A DNA stretch of 32,529 nt. Origin: a filamentous cyanobacterium Phorm 6. Its GTDB lineage: Bacteria > Cyanobacteriota > Cyanobacteriia > Cyanobacteriales > Microcoleaceae. The notes below the pieces were generated by a model, which saw nothing but the letters and a program-made list of their open reading frames with translations, did not search any database and was not told the origin of the DNA. Position numbers and translations under genes: made by a program. Position 1 is the stretch's first letter. The number at the start of each line of letters is the position of its first letter. Location of the stretch: contig PVWI01000035.1 of NCBI GenBank assembly GCA_003003725.1, positions 1-32,529 on the forward strand, written 5' to 3'. This document shows positions 25,260 to 32,529 of this stretch, in pieces.

Positions 25260-26744
25260 TTAATTGATTTCTAAGGAATTCATCATTGCTTCAGCCGTCT
25301 TTATATATTCCGAATACTCAGATTTTTCGGCCGTGTAAGTCAGCACATAAGCTTTATTATTCATCAGCGTCCAAGTTTGCATGATTTGAGTAGCTTTTTG
25401 CCCGTCTTGGGTATCAAAAATTACTGTATGACCTCGATTATTTGCAAAAGTTTTTGAATTTTCTTCGAGAATTTTGACATCATTAAAGTTAGTTTTAATT
25501 GAATTAATAGACGACTGATTGTACTCATCTAGAGACATCGGTTTTGGCAAATCTTCTATACTGACAGTAATTTGTTCTTGAAAAGAATCAGCGCTGTTCT
25601 TTTTCGGGGCGAGGAAGACAACCACGTCGCTAATTAATGTATTTTGCGACTCTTGCTTTTCCCATTTTTCAGGATATTTGATTTTAAACTGATGGGTGGA
25701 ACTTTGATAAGTTAATAACTTGTCAACTCCAGTTTTCGAGAAATTTTGAATTGCGAAGGCGGAAGCTGCGATCGCCCCAGCAACTCCGATCCCGATTAAA
25801 GCTGGCTTCCATCCCAATGTAAATGTAGAAGTTTTCAGAATGGTAGATGTAGATGGTCGATCGACCATTTTAGCCAAACGCTGCAACAAAACTTGCGTAT
25901 CTTTCGGCCGCCCATTCGGGAAATGAGCCATCAAATCATCAACCAAATCTGCTACGGGCTTCGATACTTGAGTCGCCAAAGTACGCCAAATCAATTTACC
26001 CGATCGCGGATCTTCCTGCAAAATTCTCGGTTGTTGAGCCGTCAGCAAATACACAAAAGTCCGCCCCAAAGCAAAAAAATCCGAACGCGGCTCGGCCTTA
26101 CCATTTTTTTGTTCAAGTGGAGTGTAACCCGCCGAAGAAATTCTCGTCACCTCTCCATTCGTTCTCTGAACAGTTTCTGTGAATTCCCGCACCGCCCCAA
26201 AATCAATCAAGGCTAATTTACCGTTCGATCGCCACATGATATTCTGCGGCTTAATATCCCGGTGAAAATAATTTTGATTGTGAACAAGATTCAAAATTTC
26301 TGTTAGTTGCGTCAACCAGTCAATAGCTAGCTGTGAGTCTATAGGTTGATGATTCTGATTTTCCAACCACTGCTGCAAATTCTTACCTTCAATTTTCTCC
26401 ATCACCAAACAGTGCAAAGAGTTGGTAGTATCGTTAGGCTTGAAAGTAAAATAGGCGTCGGGTTCTACTTTCGGGAGTCCCGGATGCTTCAGCCGCTGCA
26501 AAACATGAGCTTCTCTCTGAAACAGTTCCACCCCCAAAGGATCGTTATTAATCAGAACTTTTAAAACTTTCCGAGTCCCGTCTCTATCTGTGACTTCAAA
26601 AGTTTTGCCAAAGCCTCCTTGCCCCAAAACACTAAGTACCCGATAGCGTTCGTCTATTAACAACTTTGAGCCACAGCTTTGGCAGAAGTTGATAGTGTCA
26701 AGATTTTCTGGATGGCGGCAGTTGGGATTAATGCAGTAGCTCAT
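25260..26744 (-). CDS. Ser/Thr protein kinase with N-terminal 4-Cys prefix and C-terminal PsbP-like domain
   Basis: The 494 residues begin with a Cys-rich, probably zinc-binding prefix (YCINPNC and FCQSCG, residues 3-25). A Hanks-type kinase follows (about 34-290): glycine loop LGQGGFGKTF, Lys62, HRDIKPQN (Asp163), DFG (Asp181), and the cyanobacterial activation-segment motif GYTPLEQ. One membrane helix (about 312-331) follows, then an extracytoplasmic domain (about 345-494) that begins YQSSTHQFKIKYPEKWEKQ and resembles PsbP/PsbP-like folds. It should sense a periplasmic or lumenal signal and phosphorylate cytoplasmic targets. All catalytic residues are present. It is convergent with the protease gene. 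Confidence 0.9.
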   Translation of the reverse strand: MSYCINPNCRHPENLDTINFCQSCGSKLLIDERYRVLSVLGQGGFGKTFEVTDRDGTRKVLKVLINNDPLGVELFQREAHVLQRLKHPGLPKVEPDAYFTFKPNDTTNSLHCLVMEKIEGKNLQQWLENQNHQPIDSQLAIDWLTQLTEILNLVHNQNYFHRDIKPQNIMWRSNGKLALIDFGAVREFTETVQRTNGEVTRISSAGYTPLEQKNGKAEPRSDFFALGRTFVYLLTAQQPRILQEDPRSGKLIWRTLATQVSKPVADLVDDLMAHFPNGRPKDTQVLLQRLAKMVDRPSTSTILKTSTFTLGWKPALIGIGVAGAIAASAFAIQNFSKTGVDKLLTYQSSTHQFKIKYPEKWEKQESQNTLISDVVVFLAPKKNSADSFQEQITVSIEDLPKPMSLDEYNQSSINSIKTNFNDVKILEENSKTFANNRGHTVIFDTQDGQKATQIMQTWTLMNNKAYVLTYTAEKSEYSEYIKTAEAMMNSLEIN

Positions 26745-26940
26745 GGTAAGGAGGAATTAGCTTGGTAGAAATAGTATCTCGTGCCAAAGCAGCTTCCTGA
26801 AAGCTATCCGAATTGGGACAGCTTGGGATTAGTGCGGTGCTTGTCAGCATTGATTATTAAATATGATATAACATTACTCATGTTTTGAATACTCAATTAT
26901 CGCACAATCTAAAACCTAAAATCTAAAAATTAAAATTTTA

Positions 26941-27354
26941 TGACAAATCAAACCCGTCAGAAAACAAACAGGTGCATCAGGGCGAGTGCAAGGGTTCTCG
27001 CACTGACGGCAGACGATTTGTTAGTGAAAATCAGAGATTTACTGCCGGAATGGCAGAGCCCCTACGAATATATTTGCAAAAATTGAGATGCACCCAAACA
27101 AAATCTGTCGTGGTTTACCGTCAGCCGGTGGTAGGTGGGGGCTTACGGAAGCTTGGTAAATGTGAACGCGATGGTGCCAAAGCCGATCGAACGAGAGCGA
27201 TCGAACAATCCTACCGCAGTTATTCGAGAAAAGCGCCGTCTACGAACCAACTTGGCAAAACTTGGCTTTGAATTGGGGAATTTTAGGATTGCACGCAGCA
27301 GTTTATTTAACCGTAACCTTGGTGCGGCAAAAGAGAAAAGATATTTTCAAATAG
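26941..27354 (+). pseudogene. decayed coding region, probably membrane-protein remnant
   Basis: No single frame spans this region, but pieces look coding. An ATG at 26941 gives 48 residues ending at a stop at 27085. Another frame carries about 50 residues to a stop at 27352-27354: LPQLFEKSAVYEPTWQN, a hydrophobic GILGLHAAVYLTVTLV and a basic end RQKRKDIFK, typical of the last helix and tail of a membrane transport protein. The frame in between (about 27135-27230) contains SLVNVNAMVPKPIERE. Frameshifts between the three would explain the pattern. The original family is unknown, and chance cannot be excluded. Confidence 0.35.
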
Positions 27355-27397
27355 AGATTTTAGACAGATAAAATTTACGCAAAATGTCTATATGTAG

Positions 27398-27414
27398 GGT
27401 GCGCAATGCGCACC
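27398..27414. repeat. short GC-rich hairpin repeat
   Basis: GGTGCGC/GCGCACC arms with a 3-nt loop, in a GTAGGGTGCGCA context that resembles common cyanobacterial dispersed hairpins. It lies 15 bp past the stop of the immunity-like gene and may end that transcript, though no T-run is present. Confidence 0.5.
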
Positions 27415-27428
27415 TTACCCCAATTGTT

Positions 27429-27905
27429 TCAACCAGGTACTTTTGCTCTATCCTGCAATGGAGACATCGCAAGCAATTCCTCCACTGAGAAAGGTTGACG
27501 TTGAGGAATTGCAGCTTCAGCATCCATAAGTTCTCGAATTTTCTCAAAAATCAAAATTGCTTCTGGTTCTCCATCAGTTAGTTTTTCATAAAAATAAGGG
27601 ATCGAAAACCAATGCTCAAAAGCAATCTCTAACAAACCGTTAGTTGCTAATTGCACTTGCCAGTACCGAGAATATCTGGCATCGACTATCTCAAATAACG
27701 GGGCTGGATTGTGTATGGGATAATAAGTATAGCGCTCATCGCAAATATAGTACCCTAAATTTCCTTGCCATTGGGAGATAGCATAGACAGTGTACTCTTT
27801 ACCAACTATCAATTTAAATTCAGTTTTTTGGGTAATGTCTAGCGGTGGATTTAGGTAATTTTCTGGCAGGTCTGCTCCTTTGTTGGCAATGCAGCGAATT
27901 TTCAT
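27429..27905 (-). CDS. possible immunity protein of a toxin-immunity pair
   Basis: The 158 residues form a soluble, acidic protein with no signal peptide. Blocks such as MKIRCIANKGADLPENYL, LIVGKEYTVYAISQW, YYICDERYTYYPI and PAPLFEIVD resemble a group of small hypothetical proteins that occur as immunity proteins beside polymorphic toxin domains; this is from recollection of the pattern, not a search. The gene follows the toxin-like gene by 9 nt, and its ribosome site (GAGG) overlaps that gene's TGA, so the two are translationally coupled. The C-terminal 40 residues are helical and polar. An unrelated function is possible. Confidence 0.55.
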   Translation of the reverse strand: MKIRCIANKGADLPENYLNPPLDITQKTEFKLIVGKEYTVYAISQWQGNLGYYICDERYTYYPIHNPAPLFEIVDARYSRYWQVQLATNGLLEIAFEHWFSIPYFYEKLTDGEPEAILIFEKIRELMDAEAAIPQRQPFSVEELLAMSPLQDRAKVPG

Positions 27906-27914
27906 ATATTAACC

Positions 27915-28223
27915 TCACTGGTTTTTAGGTGCTATTTTAGGATATGTACGTTTAATTTTGTACTCCACATTTTGGAGAGTGCAGGCATTTCTATACCAAT
28001 GGATTTCAGCCACATATCCCTCGATAATTGCGGTTTGGTTACTAGCCATTTTATACCAATCTTCAGGCTGACCGCCATAGTGTGCAACCAATCTGGGAGC
28101 ATCTCCTAGCGGTCTCCTGGAGCCACCTTGAATCATGATGGCAGGTTGAGCCTTAGCGTCTTGCAGCAGTATTTGTTCTTGTAAATTGGTGGGAATATCA
28201 TCTGGAAGCGCACCTCTGATCAT
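27915..28223 (-). CDS. small protein resembling a polymorphic-toxin C-terminal domain
   Basis: The 102 residues lack a signal peptide or membrane segment. The pattern LGDAPRLVAHYGGQPEDWYKM followed by HWYRN and NVEYKIK resembles the C-terminal domains of some Rhs/FHA-type polymorphic toxins. Here it is a free-standing gene: an in-frame stop lies 12 codons upstream of the ATG with no other start between. An orphan toxin module or a captured cassette is the simplest reading, with the downstream gene as immunity. If the frameshift in the upstream GIY-YIG gene is repaired, that gene ends only 49 nt before this start. No catalytic residues can be named. Confidence 0.5.
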   Translation of the reverse strand: MIRGALPDDIPTNLQEQILLQDAKAQPAIMIQGGSRRPLGDAPRLVAHYGGQPEDWYKMASNQTAIIEGYVAEIHWYRNACTLQNVEYKIKRTYPKIAPKNQ

Positions 28224-28272
28224 GTTGATATTAGTTACAAACTCTAAAAACCAGGCTAATTTAATTATACAA

Positions 28273-28463
28273 TCATGTGATATGCACCCCCCGTGTATTC
28301 TCCAATGTGAATGAGAACTTCAGCTTAGGTATTCCGCTTGCCTGTAAGCGATTTGTGATAATATCTACAACGGCATTGTATGACATATCATCTTTAGAAC
28401 CAAATGGGATAGCTGCTTTCCATTTCCCATTTAAGGTGACAGTCAGTGTCGCAGGTAGTATAA
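28273..28463 (-). pseudogene. out-of-frame C-terminal continuation of the GIY-YIG gene
   Basis: In the next frame, directly after the A8 tract at 28464-28471, an open stretch of 62 codons runs to a TGA at 28273-28275. It encodes a plausible folded segment (KIILPATLTVTLNGKWKAA, IPFGSKDDMSYNAVVDIITN, LKFSFTLENTRGVHIT). It has no start of its own. Removing one A from the tract joins it to the upstream gene and gives 503 residues in place of 463. Confidence 0.6.
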
Positions 28464-29785
28464 TTTTTTTTAGTGAATATATACACTGTTTTTGCCGTTC
28501 CTTCTTCTTCGTCCCGCTTTAATTTAGCAAAATCAGACAAGTAAGTTTCTAACAATAACCAAAACACTGTGTCTACTGTTGTGGCTACCCAAAAAACATT
28601 TTGGAAATTCCAAAGAAATGACTTGATAAAAACAATCATTCTTTTATCTCCGATGTTGTCTACGTAATTATCATCTTTTGGTATGGACTCTAGATACTTG
28701 TTAACCCCGTAACGATTTAAGTCAAGACCGCGTTCATTTAACAATGCTGTCAGATATTTTTTCTTATTAGCAATGTTAGCTATCCTGACCAGAAAACCCG
28801 TATTACTATCGCGTAGAGTTCTGGTATCTGTTGGTAATACTTGCGGCTTACTTAGATCAATTTCTTCATTAAATATTACTTTAACCAAATCTTGTTTATA
28901 AGGATATATTCGTTCTATTGCTTTTCGAGAAAGTTGATCGTATGGATAATCTTGGTTCTCAGTAGCCAAACATACCCCTAAATGGCTAAGTAAACACTTG
29001 TTTTTTAGTATAACTAAAGAATCTTCATCCACAGCCCTCATTTCTACATTAGCCAGTTTAATTAATTCATAGTATTGAATTAATTCAAATGCTTCTGGCT
29101 TGATTTCATATACTTCTATAACAAAGCCGTTAACTAACAATCTTCTCGGTGGTAAGAATTGATATTTACTGTCATCTTTACAAGCAAAATTCCAGTTGTT
29201 TGAATAATTACTGCGCTTCCTAAAAATTTTATTGAGGAAACGTATCCCTGAATTTCCGTTTTTCCCGATCCATAATTCGCTTACATTTATACAAATGTGT
29301 ATCACAGTAAGAGGTAAAATAGCTTTCTTGATTCTCCAATTAGCTCCCCTATACATAGCATCTTCTATGAACTTCAGGTCTTGTTTTCTGGCAGATTCTA
29401 CACCTAATATAAAACTGTAAGGGGCAAGGTTAGCTAGCGTTTCCCGTAATAGTGTTTCTGTTGGATGTAATTTCTTAACCTTGACTTGAGTTCCATTCAA
29501 CTGCGGGCTGTGCTGCTCAATACGCTGCTGTTCTGTAACATCAAGTAGCGATTCAGGCACTAACTCATAATAGATCGTAAACAGCTTTTTTCGTTGCTTT
29601 TGTAGTTGATCGAGTCTGTGGTGGCTGTCACCGGCCCAGCGGGCACGTAGATTCTTTGCTTTTCCTATGTACCAAATTATAAACTTTTCGTCTATAACGT
29701 AATATATTCCCGATAGTTCGGGAAGTATAGCTCTGTTCTTTAAAGCTATATGGGGTAATTGCAGGATATCTTCGTCTGCGTTCAT
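28394..29785 (-). CDS. GIY-YIG nuclease-domain protein, C-terminus frameshifted
   Basis: The 463-residue product as read has an N-terminal GIY-YIG endonuclease domain (about 22-100): GIYYV (26-30), WYIGKAKNLRARW (38-50) with candidate catalytic Arg47/Arg49, and RIEQHSPQLN with candidate metal-binding Glu90. The remaining 360 residues are unrecognised and presumably recognise a target or partner. The last 22 residues (NYTTCDTDC to PIWF) look like frameshift product, since the neighbouring frame continues sensibly after an A8 run at 28464-28471. It may be a disrupted gene, a sequencing error, or a slippage-expressed protein. The gene heads a run with the toxin-like and immunity-like genes. It is more AT-rich than the adjacent kinase and nrdJ. 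Confidence 0.8.
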   Translation of the reverse strand: MNADEDILQLPHIALKNRAILPELSGIYYVIDEKFIIWYIGKAKNLRARWAGDSHHRLDQLQKQRKKLFTIYYELVPESLLDVTEQQRIEQHSPQLNGTQVKVKKLHPTETLLRETLANLAPYSFILGVESARKQDLKFIEDAMYRGANWRIKKAILPLTVIHICINVSELWIGKNGNSGIRFLNKIFRKRSNYSNNWNFACKDDSKYQFLPPRRLLVNGFVIEVYEIKPEAFELIQYYELIKLANVEMRAVDEDSLVILKNKCLLSHLGVCLATENQDYPYDQLSRKAIERIYPYKQDLVKVIFNEEIDLSKPQVLPTDTRTLRDSNTGFLVRIANIANKKKYLTALLNERGLDLNRYGVNKYLESIPKDDNYVDNIGDKRMIVFIKSFLWNFQNVFWVATTVDTVFWLLLETYLSDFAKLKRDEEEGTAKTVYIFTKKNYTTCDTDCHLKWEMESSYPIWF

Positions 29786-29899
29786 GTTTTTGTTCTATAG
29801 TTGCTGCGAGATATTTCTACAGATAATATTCGCAAGTTTGCCAGCTAATGTCAATAGAGATCGCAGTTTTTTTTAGCATTTTTGTGCAACACAAAAAAC

Positions 29900-30070
29900 A
29901 ATACTTTGGACAGTTTTTTAACGGCCCTGTAAGCCTTACAGAGTAAGCCCTGCCATTTTTTACGCATTTTCTGAAACTTAGGGCTGAACTTAAACATTGA
30001 AAAAATGGTCCAACATATAGCCAGCAATGGTTTCGGAGACTCGACTATATCTAAAACTGTCCGAAGTATT
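29900..30070. mobile_element. MITE-like element, 171 bp
   Basis: The ends AATACTTTGGACAGTTTT (29900-29917) and AAAACTGTCCGAAGTATT (30053-30070) are inverted repeats with one mismatch in 18 bp. The interior has no open frame but holds a CTGTAAG/CTTACAG hairpin (29927-29941). No transposase or clear target duplication is seen. It lies between the GIY-YIG promoter region and the nrdJ terminator. Confidence 0.6.
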
Positions 30071-30104
30071 GAAAAAAAGAAATCCCCAAAAACAGGGGAT
30101 TTCT
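30071..30104 (-). terminator. intrinsic terminator of nrdJ
   Basis: On the minus strand, 22 bp after the nrdJ stop, AGAAATCCCC pairs with GGGGATTTCT around a 7-nt loop (30078-30104) and is followed by seven T residues (30071-30077 region). This is a textbook Rho-independent terminator. Confidence 0.9.
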
Positions 30105-30126
30105 CATATTTAAACCATCGCTAAAT

Positions 30127-32430
30127 CTACTTAATCTCAGGCATCAAACACTTATCAGAATCGCAGCCAGCCGGCCCAGAATCCATCATTTCACCCAAAT
30201 CGTAACGGCTCAAAGCCTCGTGGAAAACCTCAGTTTCGCGGCGCGATAAAGCCTCTGCTACCATTTTGGTGTAAGTTTCTTTGTTTATCGGTTCAAAGGG
30301 CAAACGCGGGAAAGTTTCCAGAGCATCAAACCGAGCCAAAAGTGCTGCGGAAATGTAGCCTTCGTCATCGCGAATCGCTTCGTAAATCCGAGTTCCCAAA
30401 CTTTCAACTTCATTTTCCCGCAACTCAATTGTGGCTGAAGTGTTGTGTCTGACATAGAACTTTTGCACTTGCATATAAAAGTCCATTTGTGCCGCCGCCG
30501 AAAACTTGTTAATGTCAATTTCATCAGCACCGGGCAAGTCAGCCCAACTTACCGCAACGGGTATTTCTACCAGCCATTCCGTGCAGCGCTCATCGAAGGG
30601 ATTGTTGAGCAAATTGCCGTTTTCATCTTTGTCAGATTGAGACGGAATCACGTTGTATCCGTAGTCGATGCAGGCGAGGGCTACGGGGTCGTTTTTGCCG
30701 AAAGTGATCCGGCGAATAAAACGCTGGGCTTTCGGCGGATGCCACCCCGGAGAAGCGCCTGTGAGCAGAGATTTAGTACCGGATGGTTGCACGGTTGTGC
30801 AGCGATTGGGGCGTTTTAAGGAATGGCGATCGCAATAATCCCAAACTACCCGATTCACAGTCTCCCGCCAACCAGTCAAATACTCTTCTTCCCGCTGTTT
30901 AAAAGCGATTCCCTGGGGAGTTTGCGGGCGTCCTTCCACCCACCAGCGCAGCCACTCAACGCCAAAAGCGTGAACGAAGAAATCGAACAATCCAGTAAAA
31001 GATACGCCGACAATCGGGTCTAATTCGCGACTATATTGATAGCGAGGTTCGCTAAATTTGTGATTCAGAAGTACCGCGACAGATAGAGCTCCGGCCCTGA
31101 AAGCTTCCTCCTGTTCTTTGAAGTTATAAGGATCGAGTTGATTGAGGTGGATCTCAGACAAATTGCAGAAAAAATTCGAGCCGATGATTTCACCACAGGG
31201 GTTTAATCCAACACGGACTAACCGATGATCTAACTCGCCAGCGGTCATGTCAGGATAGCGTTTCTGCAACCAATCTTTAGCTTTTCCTTCGTTATAAGCT
31301 TTCAAAAACTCAAGTTTAAGACTCGGTGTAGAAAGCAAATCAACGTTAGTTCTAGCTACAGCTTCGCCAGCCCATTGAATCGCACCTTCGCCAGAATAAT
31401 ACTGTTTGCGGACGGCTTCAATACATTCTTCTAGTGTCGGTTTCGTATGAAAAACTCGTGTATGGTTTGCCATGCGAAGGGCATCGCGTTCTGGATCTAT
31501 TCTCCAGTTGCCACTTTCATCTTGCTGCCACAGATTGTTTTTAGCATTTGCGCCTAGTTCATCACCAGATTCAAACTGACGCATTCCAGCGCTTCTTCTA
31601 ATATTGCCCGCGACGATTGTGACCGCCGCTTCGTCAATTAATACGCAGCATTCAACTGAATTCAACTGCCGCCCTTGAGCTTTATTCAAAATTGCCGCGC
31701 ACCGCTGATAAAGGTCGGGCAATTTTATCGGATTTGCTACTCCGCCAAAGCCTTTTAAAGGTTCTCCCACCGGGCGAACGTCGCTCAAATCGATGTAGAT
31801 TTCAGCTTCTCCTGCAAATCTTTCATCTGTGGATAATTCCAGCAAAGCTTGATAGGATTTTACCCAACCTTGGCGGGAATCTCCGACATAAATAGTGGCG
31901 GTTTTTTCGTCTATTTTTACTTCGGTTTCTTGGCGGCGCTCTAAAGCGGGTGTAGAGCCGATCGCACCTTGGACTGTCACGGTTAAGCGGTTGCGGATCT
32001 GTGGCAGTTGGTTGATGTATTTTGGTTCCAAGACTGCGCCTGTGCCGCAGCCCATCATTGCCAAATCCATCAATAAGCCAAAGGCGCGCCAGTCAATAAT
32101 ATTGGTTGAGGAGCAATTATATGCGCCGGAAAAGTTCTCTGGTTGTTCGATCCATTTGCTGCCGCCCACCCACAGCCAGCGGCCTGAAGCGAGGGTTTTG
32201 AGCTCGTTTTGCATCCGGTGCAGCAGTTGTGTTTCTTCCGGGGTGAGGTTTCCCAGCTTTTGTAGACCCTTGACGGTTCGATCGCACACGGAGGCCCAAG
32301 TCTCCCGCCCTGTCTCGGTACGGCGGCTGTACGTCCTGAAAAATACTGGATTGGCTGCGGGTGCTGTTTCGGGGAAATCGGACAGGTGACGTTTCTCGCG
32401 GGCACTCGATCGCTCTAATTCTCGAACCAT
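30127..32430 (-). CDS. nrdJ: adenosylcobalamin-dependent class II ribonucleoside-triphosphate reductase
   Basis: This oxygen-independent enzyme reduces ribonucleotides to deoxyribonucleotides using a thiyl radical generated from adenosylcobalamin. The 767 residues match the monomeric Lactobacillus leichmannii RTPR type. Key residues are the active-site pair Cys106 (AYNCSSTN) and Cys422 (FFCNLSE), the thiyl-radical Cys412 with Asn410 and Glu414 (NPCGEI), and the C-terminal redox pair Cys756/Cys761 (GCDSDKC). An insertion that forms the B12-dependent monomer's allosteric region is expected near residues 140-220. No intein or intron interrupts it, unlike some cyanobacterial RNR genes. The start ATG has no ribosome site; only 99 bp of upstream sequence is in the window, so a cobalamin riboswitch or NrdR box cannot be judged. 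Confidence 0.95.
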   Translation of the reverse strand: MVRELERSSAREKRHLSDFPETAPAANPVFFRTYSRRTETGRETWASVCDRTVKGLQKLGNLTPEETQLLHRMQNELKTLASGRWLWVGGSKWIEQPENFSGAYNCSSTNIIDWRAFGLLMDLAMMGCGTGAVLEPKYINQLPQIRNRLTVTVQGAIGSTPALERRQETEVKIDEKTATIYVGDSRQGWVKSYQALLELSTDERFAGEAEIYIDLSDVRPVGEPLKGFGGVANPIKLPDLYQRCAAILNKAQGRQLNSVECCVLIDEAAVTIVAGNIRRSAGMRQFESGDELGANAKNNLWQQDESGNWRIDPERDALRMANHTRVFHTKPTLEECIEAVRKQYYSGEGAIQWAGEAVARTNVDLLSTPSLKLEFLKAYNEGKAKDWLQKRYPDMTAGELDHRLVRVGLNPCGEIIGSNFFCNLSEIHLNQLDPYNFKEQEEAFRAGALSVAVLLNHKFSEPRYQYSRELDPIVGVSFTGLFDFFVHAFGVEWLRWWVEGRPQTPQGIAFKQREEEYLTGWRETVNRVVWDYCDRHSLKRPNRCTTVQPSGTKSLLTGASPGWHPPKAQRFIRRITFGKNDPVALACIDYGYNVIPSQSDKDENGNLLNNPFDERCTEWLVEIPVAVSWADLPGADEIDINKFSAAAQMDFYMQVQKFYVRHNTSATIELRENEVESLGTRIYEAIRDDEGYISAALLARFDALETFPRLPFEPINKETYTKMVAEALSRRETEVFHEALSRYDLGEMMDSGPAGCDSDKCLMPEIK

Positions 32431-32529
32431 AGGTAGTGTACTGACGTGTCGGAATATATCAACAAACTACGAATATACAACAGGATTCAGATTTAGGGTG
32501 AAAGGTGAATATATTTGACAATTTGCACT

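Noticed and set aside
31895-32389. 164-codon frame opposite nrdJ
   Set aside because: nrdJ has all catalytic residues on the other strand; this is a shadow.
32431-32529. Cobalamin riboswitch upstream of nrdJ
   Set aside because: Only 99 bp are available and no B12-box-like sequence was seen.

Overview
The window looks like a contig end from a filamentous cyanobacterium, most likely a non-heterocystous Oscillatoriales relative (Microcoleus/Oscillatoria type). The basis is the very frequent HIP1 octamer GCGATCGC, cyanobacteria-specific families (COP23, ferrochelatase with a CAB tail, OMPDC-OPRT fusion, kinase with a cysteine-rich prefix and a PsbP-like tail, Uma2) and many short palindromic and 7-bp tandem repeats. 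No rRNA or tRNA gene was seen. The first 19 bases are the synthetic Tn5 mosaic end, so the left edge is untrimmed library adapter and not genome.

Region by region. (1) 20-340: 5' part of a membrane-anchored protein, cut by the contig edge. (2) 866-5418: a four-gene signalling operon: HAMP/SpoIIE phosphatase, GHKL anti-sigma-type kinase, STAS-like regulator and a PAS-class III adenylate cyclase. (3) 5748-8218: a peptide-type ABC substrate-binding lipoprotein and an exported pentapeptide-repeat protein. (4) 8478-11471: cupin, fused UMP synthase (decarboxylase first) and a DUF547 protein. (5) 11459-12892: an accessory segment bracketed by an imperfect 35-bp direct repeat, holding an AT-rich membrane-protein gene and a four-repeat CRISPR array without cas genes. 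(6) 12931-17451: Uma2 nuclease-like protein, a nested repeat element, a DUF2157/GDYXXLXY membrane pair and an unrecognised 407-aa protein. (7) 17982-21581: ferrochelatase, DUF4126 protein and Glu-family dehydrogenase. (8) 21953-25127: three exported proteins on one strand: COP23, a trypsin-like protease, and a second protease joined to a pilin G/H-like domain. (9) 25260-26744: Ser/Thr kinase with a PsbP-like tail. (10) 26941-30070: an accessory island with a decayed gene, an immunity-like gene, a toxin-domain-like gene, a GIY-YIG nuclease gene interrupted by a one-base slip in an A8 tract, and a MITE-like element. (11) 30127-32430: class II ribonucleotide reductase with a clear intrinsic terminator.

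The best candidates for something new are the three-gene GIY-YIG/toxin-like/immunity-like cassette at 27429-29785, whose nuclease gene recovers 62 more residues if one A is removed; the direct-repeat-bracketed CRISPR plus membrane-protein segment; and the protease/pilin-like fusion. Repeats fill most intergenic gaps, and in places they form gene ends: one hairpin repeat supplies the stop codon of the protease fusion and another covers the upstream start of the GDYXXLXY gene. All family assignments are from reading the protein sequences; no database search was run.
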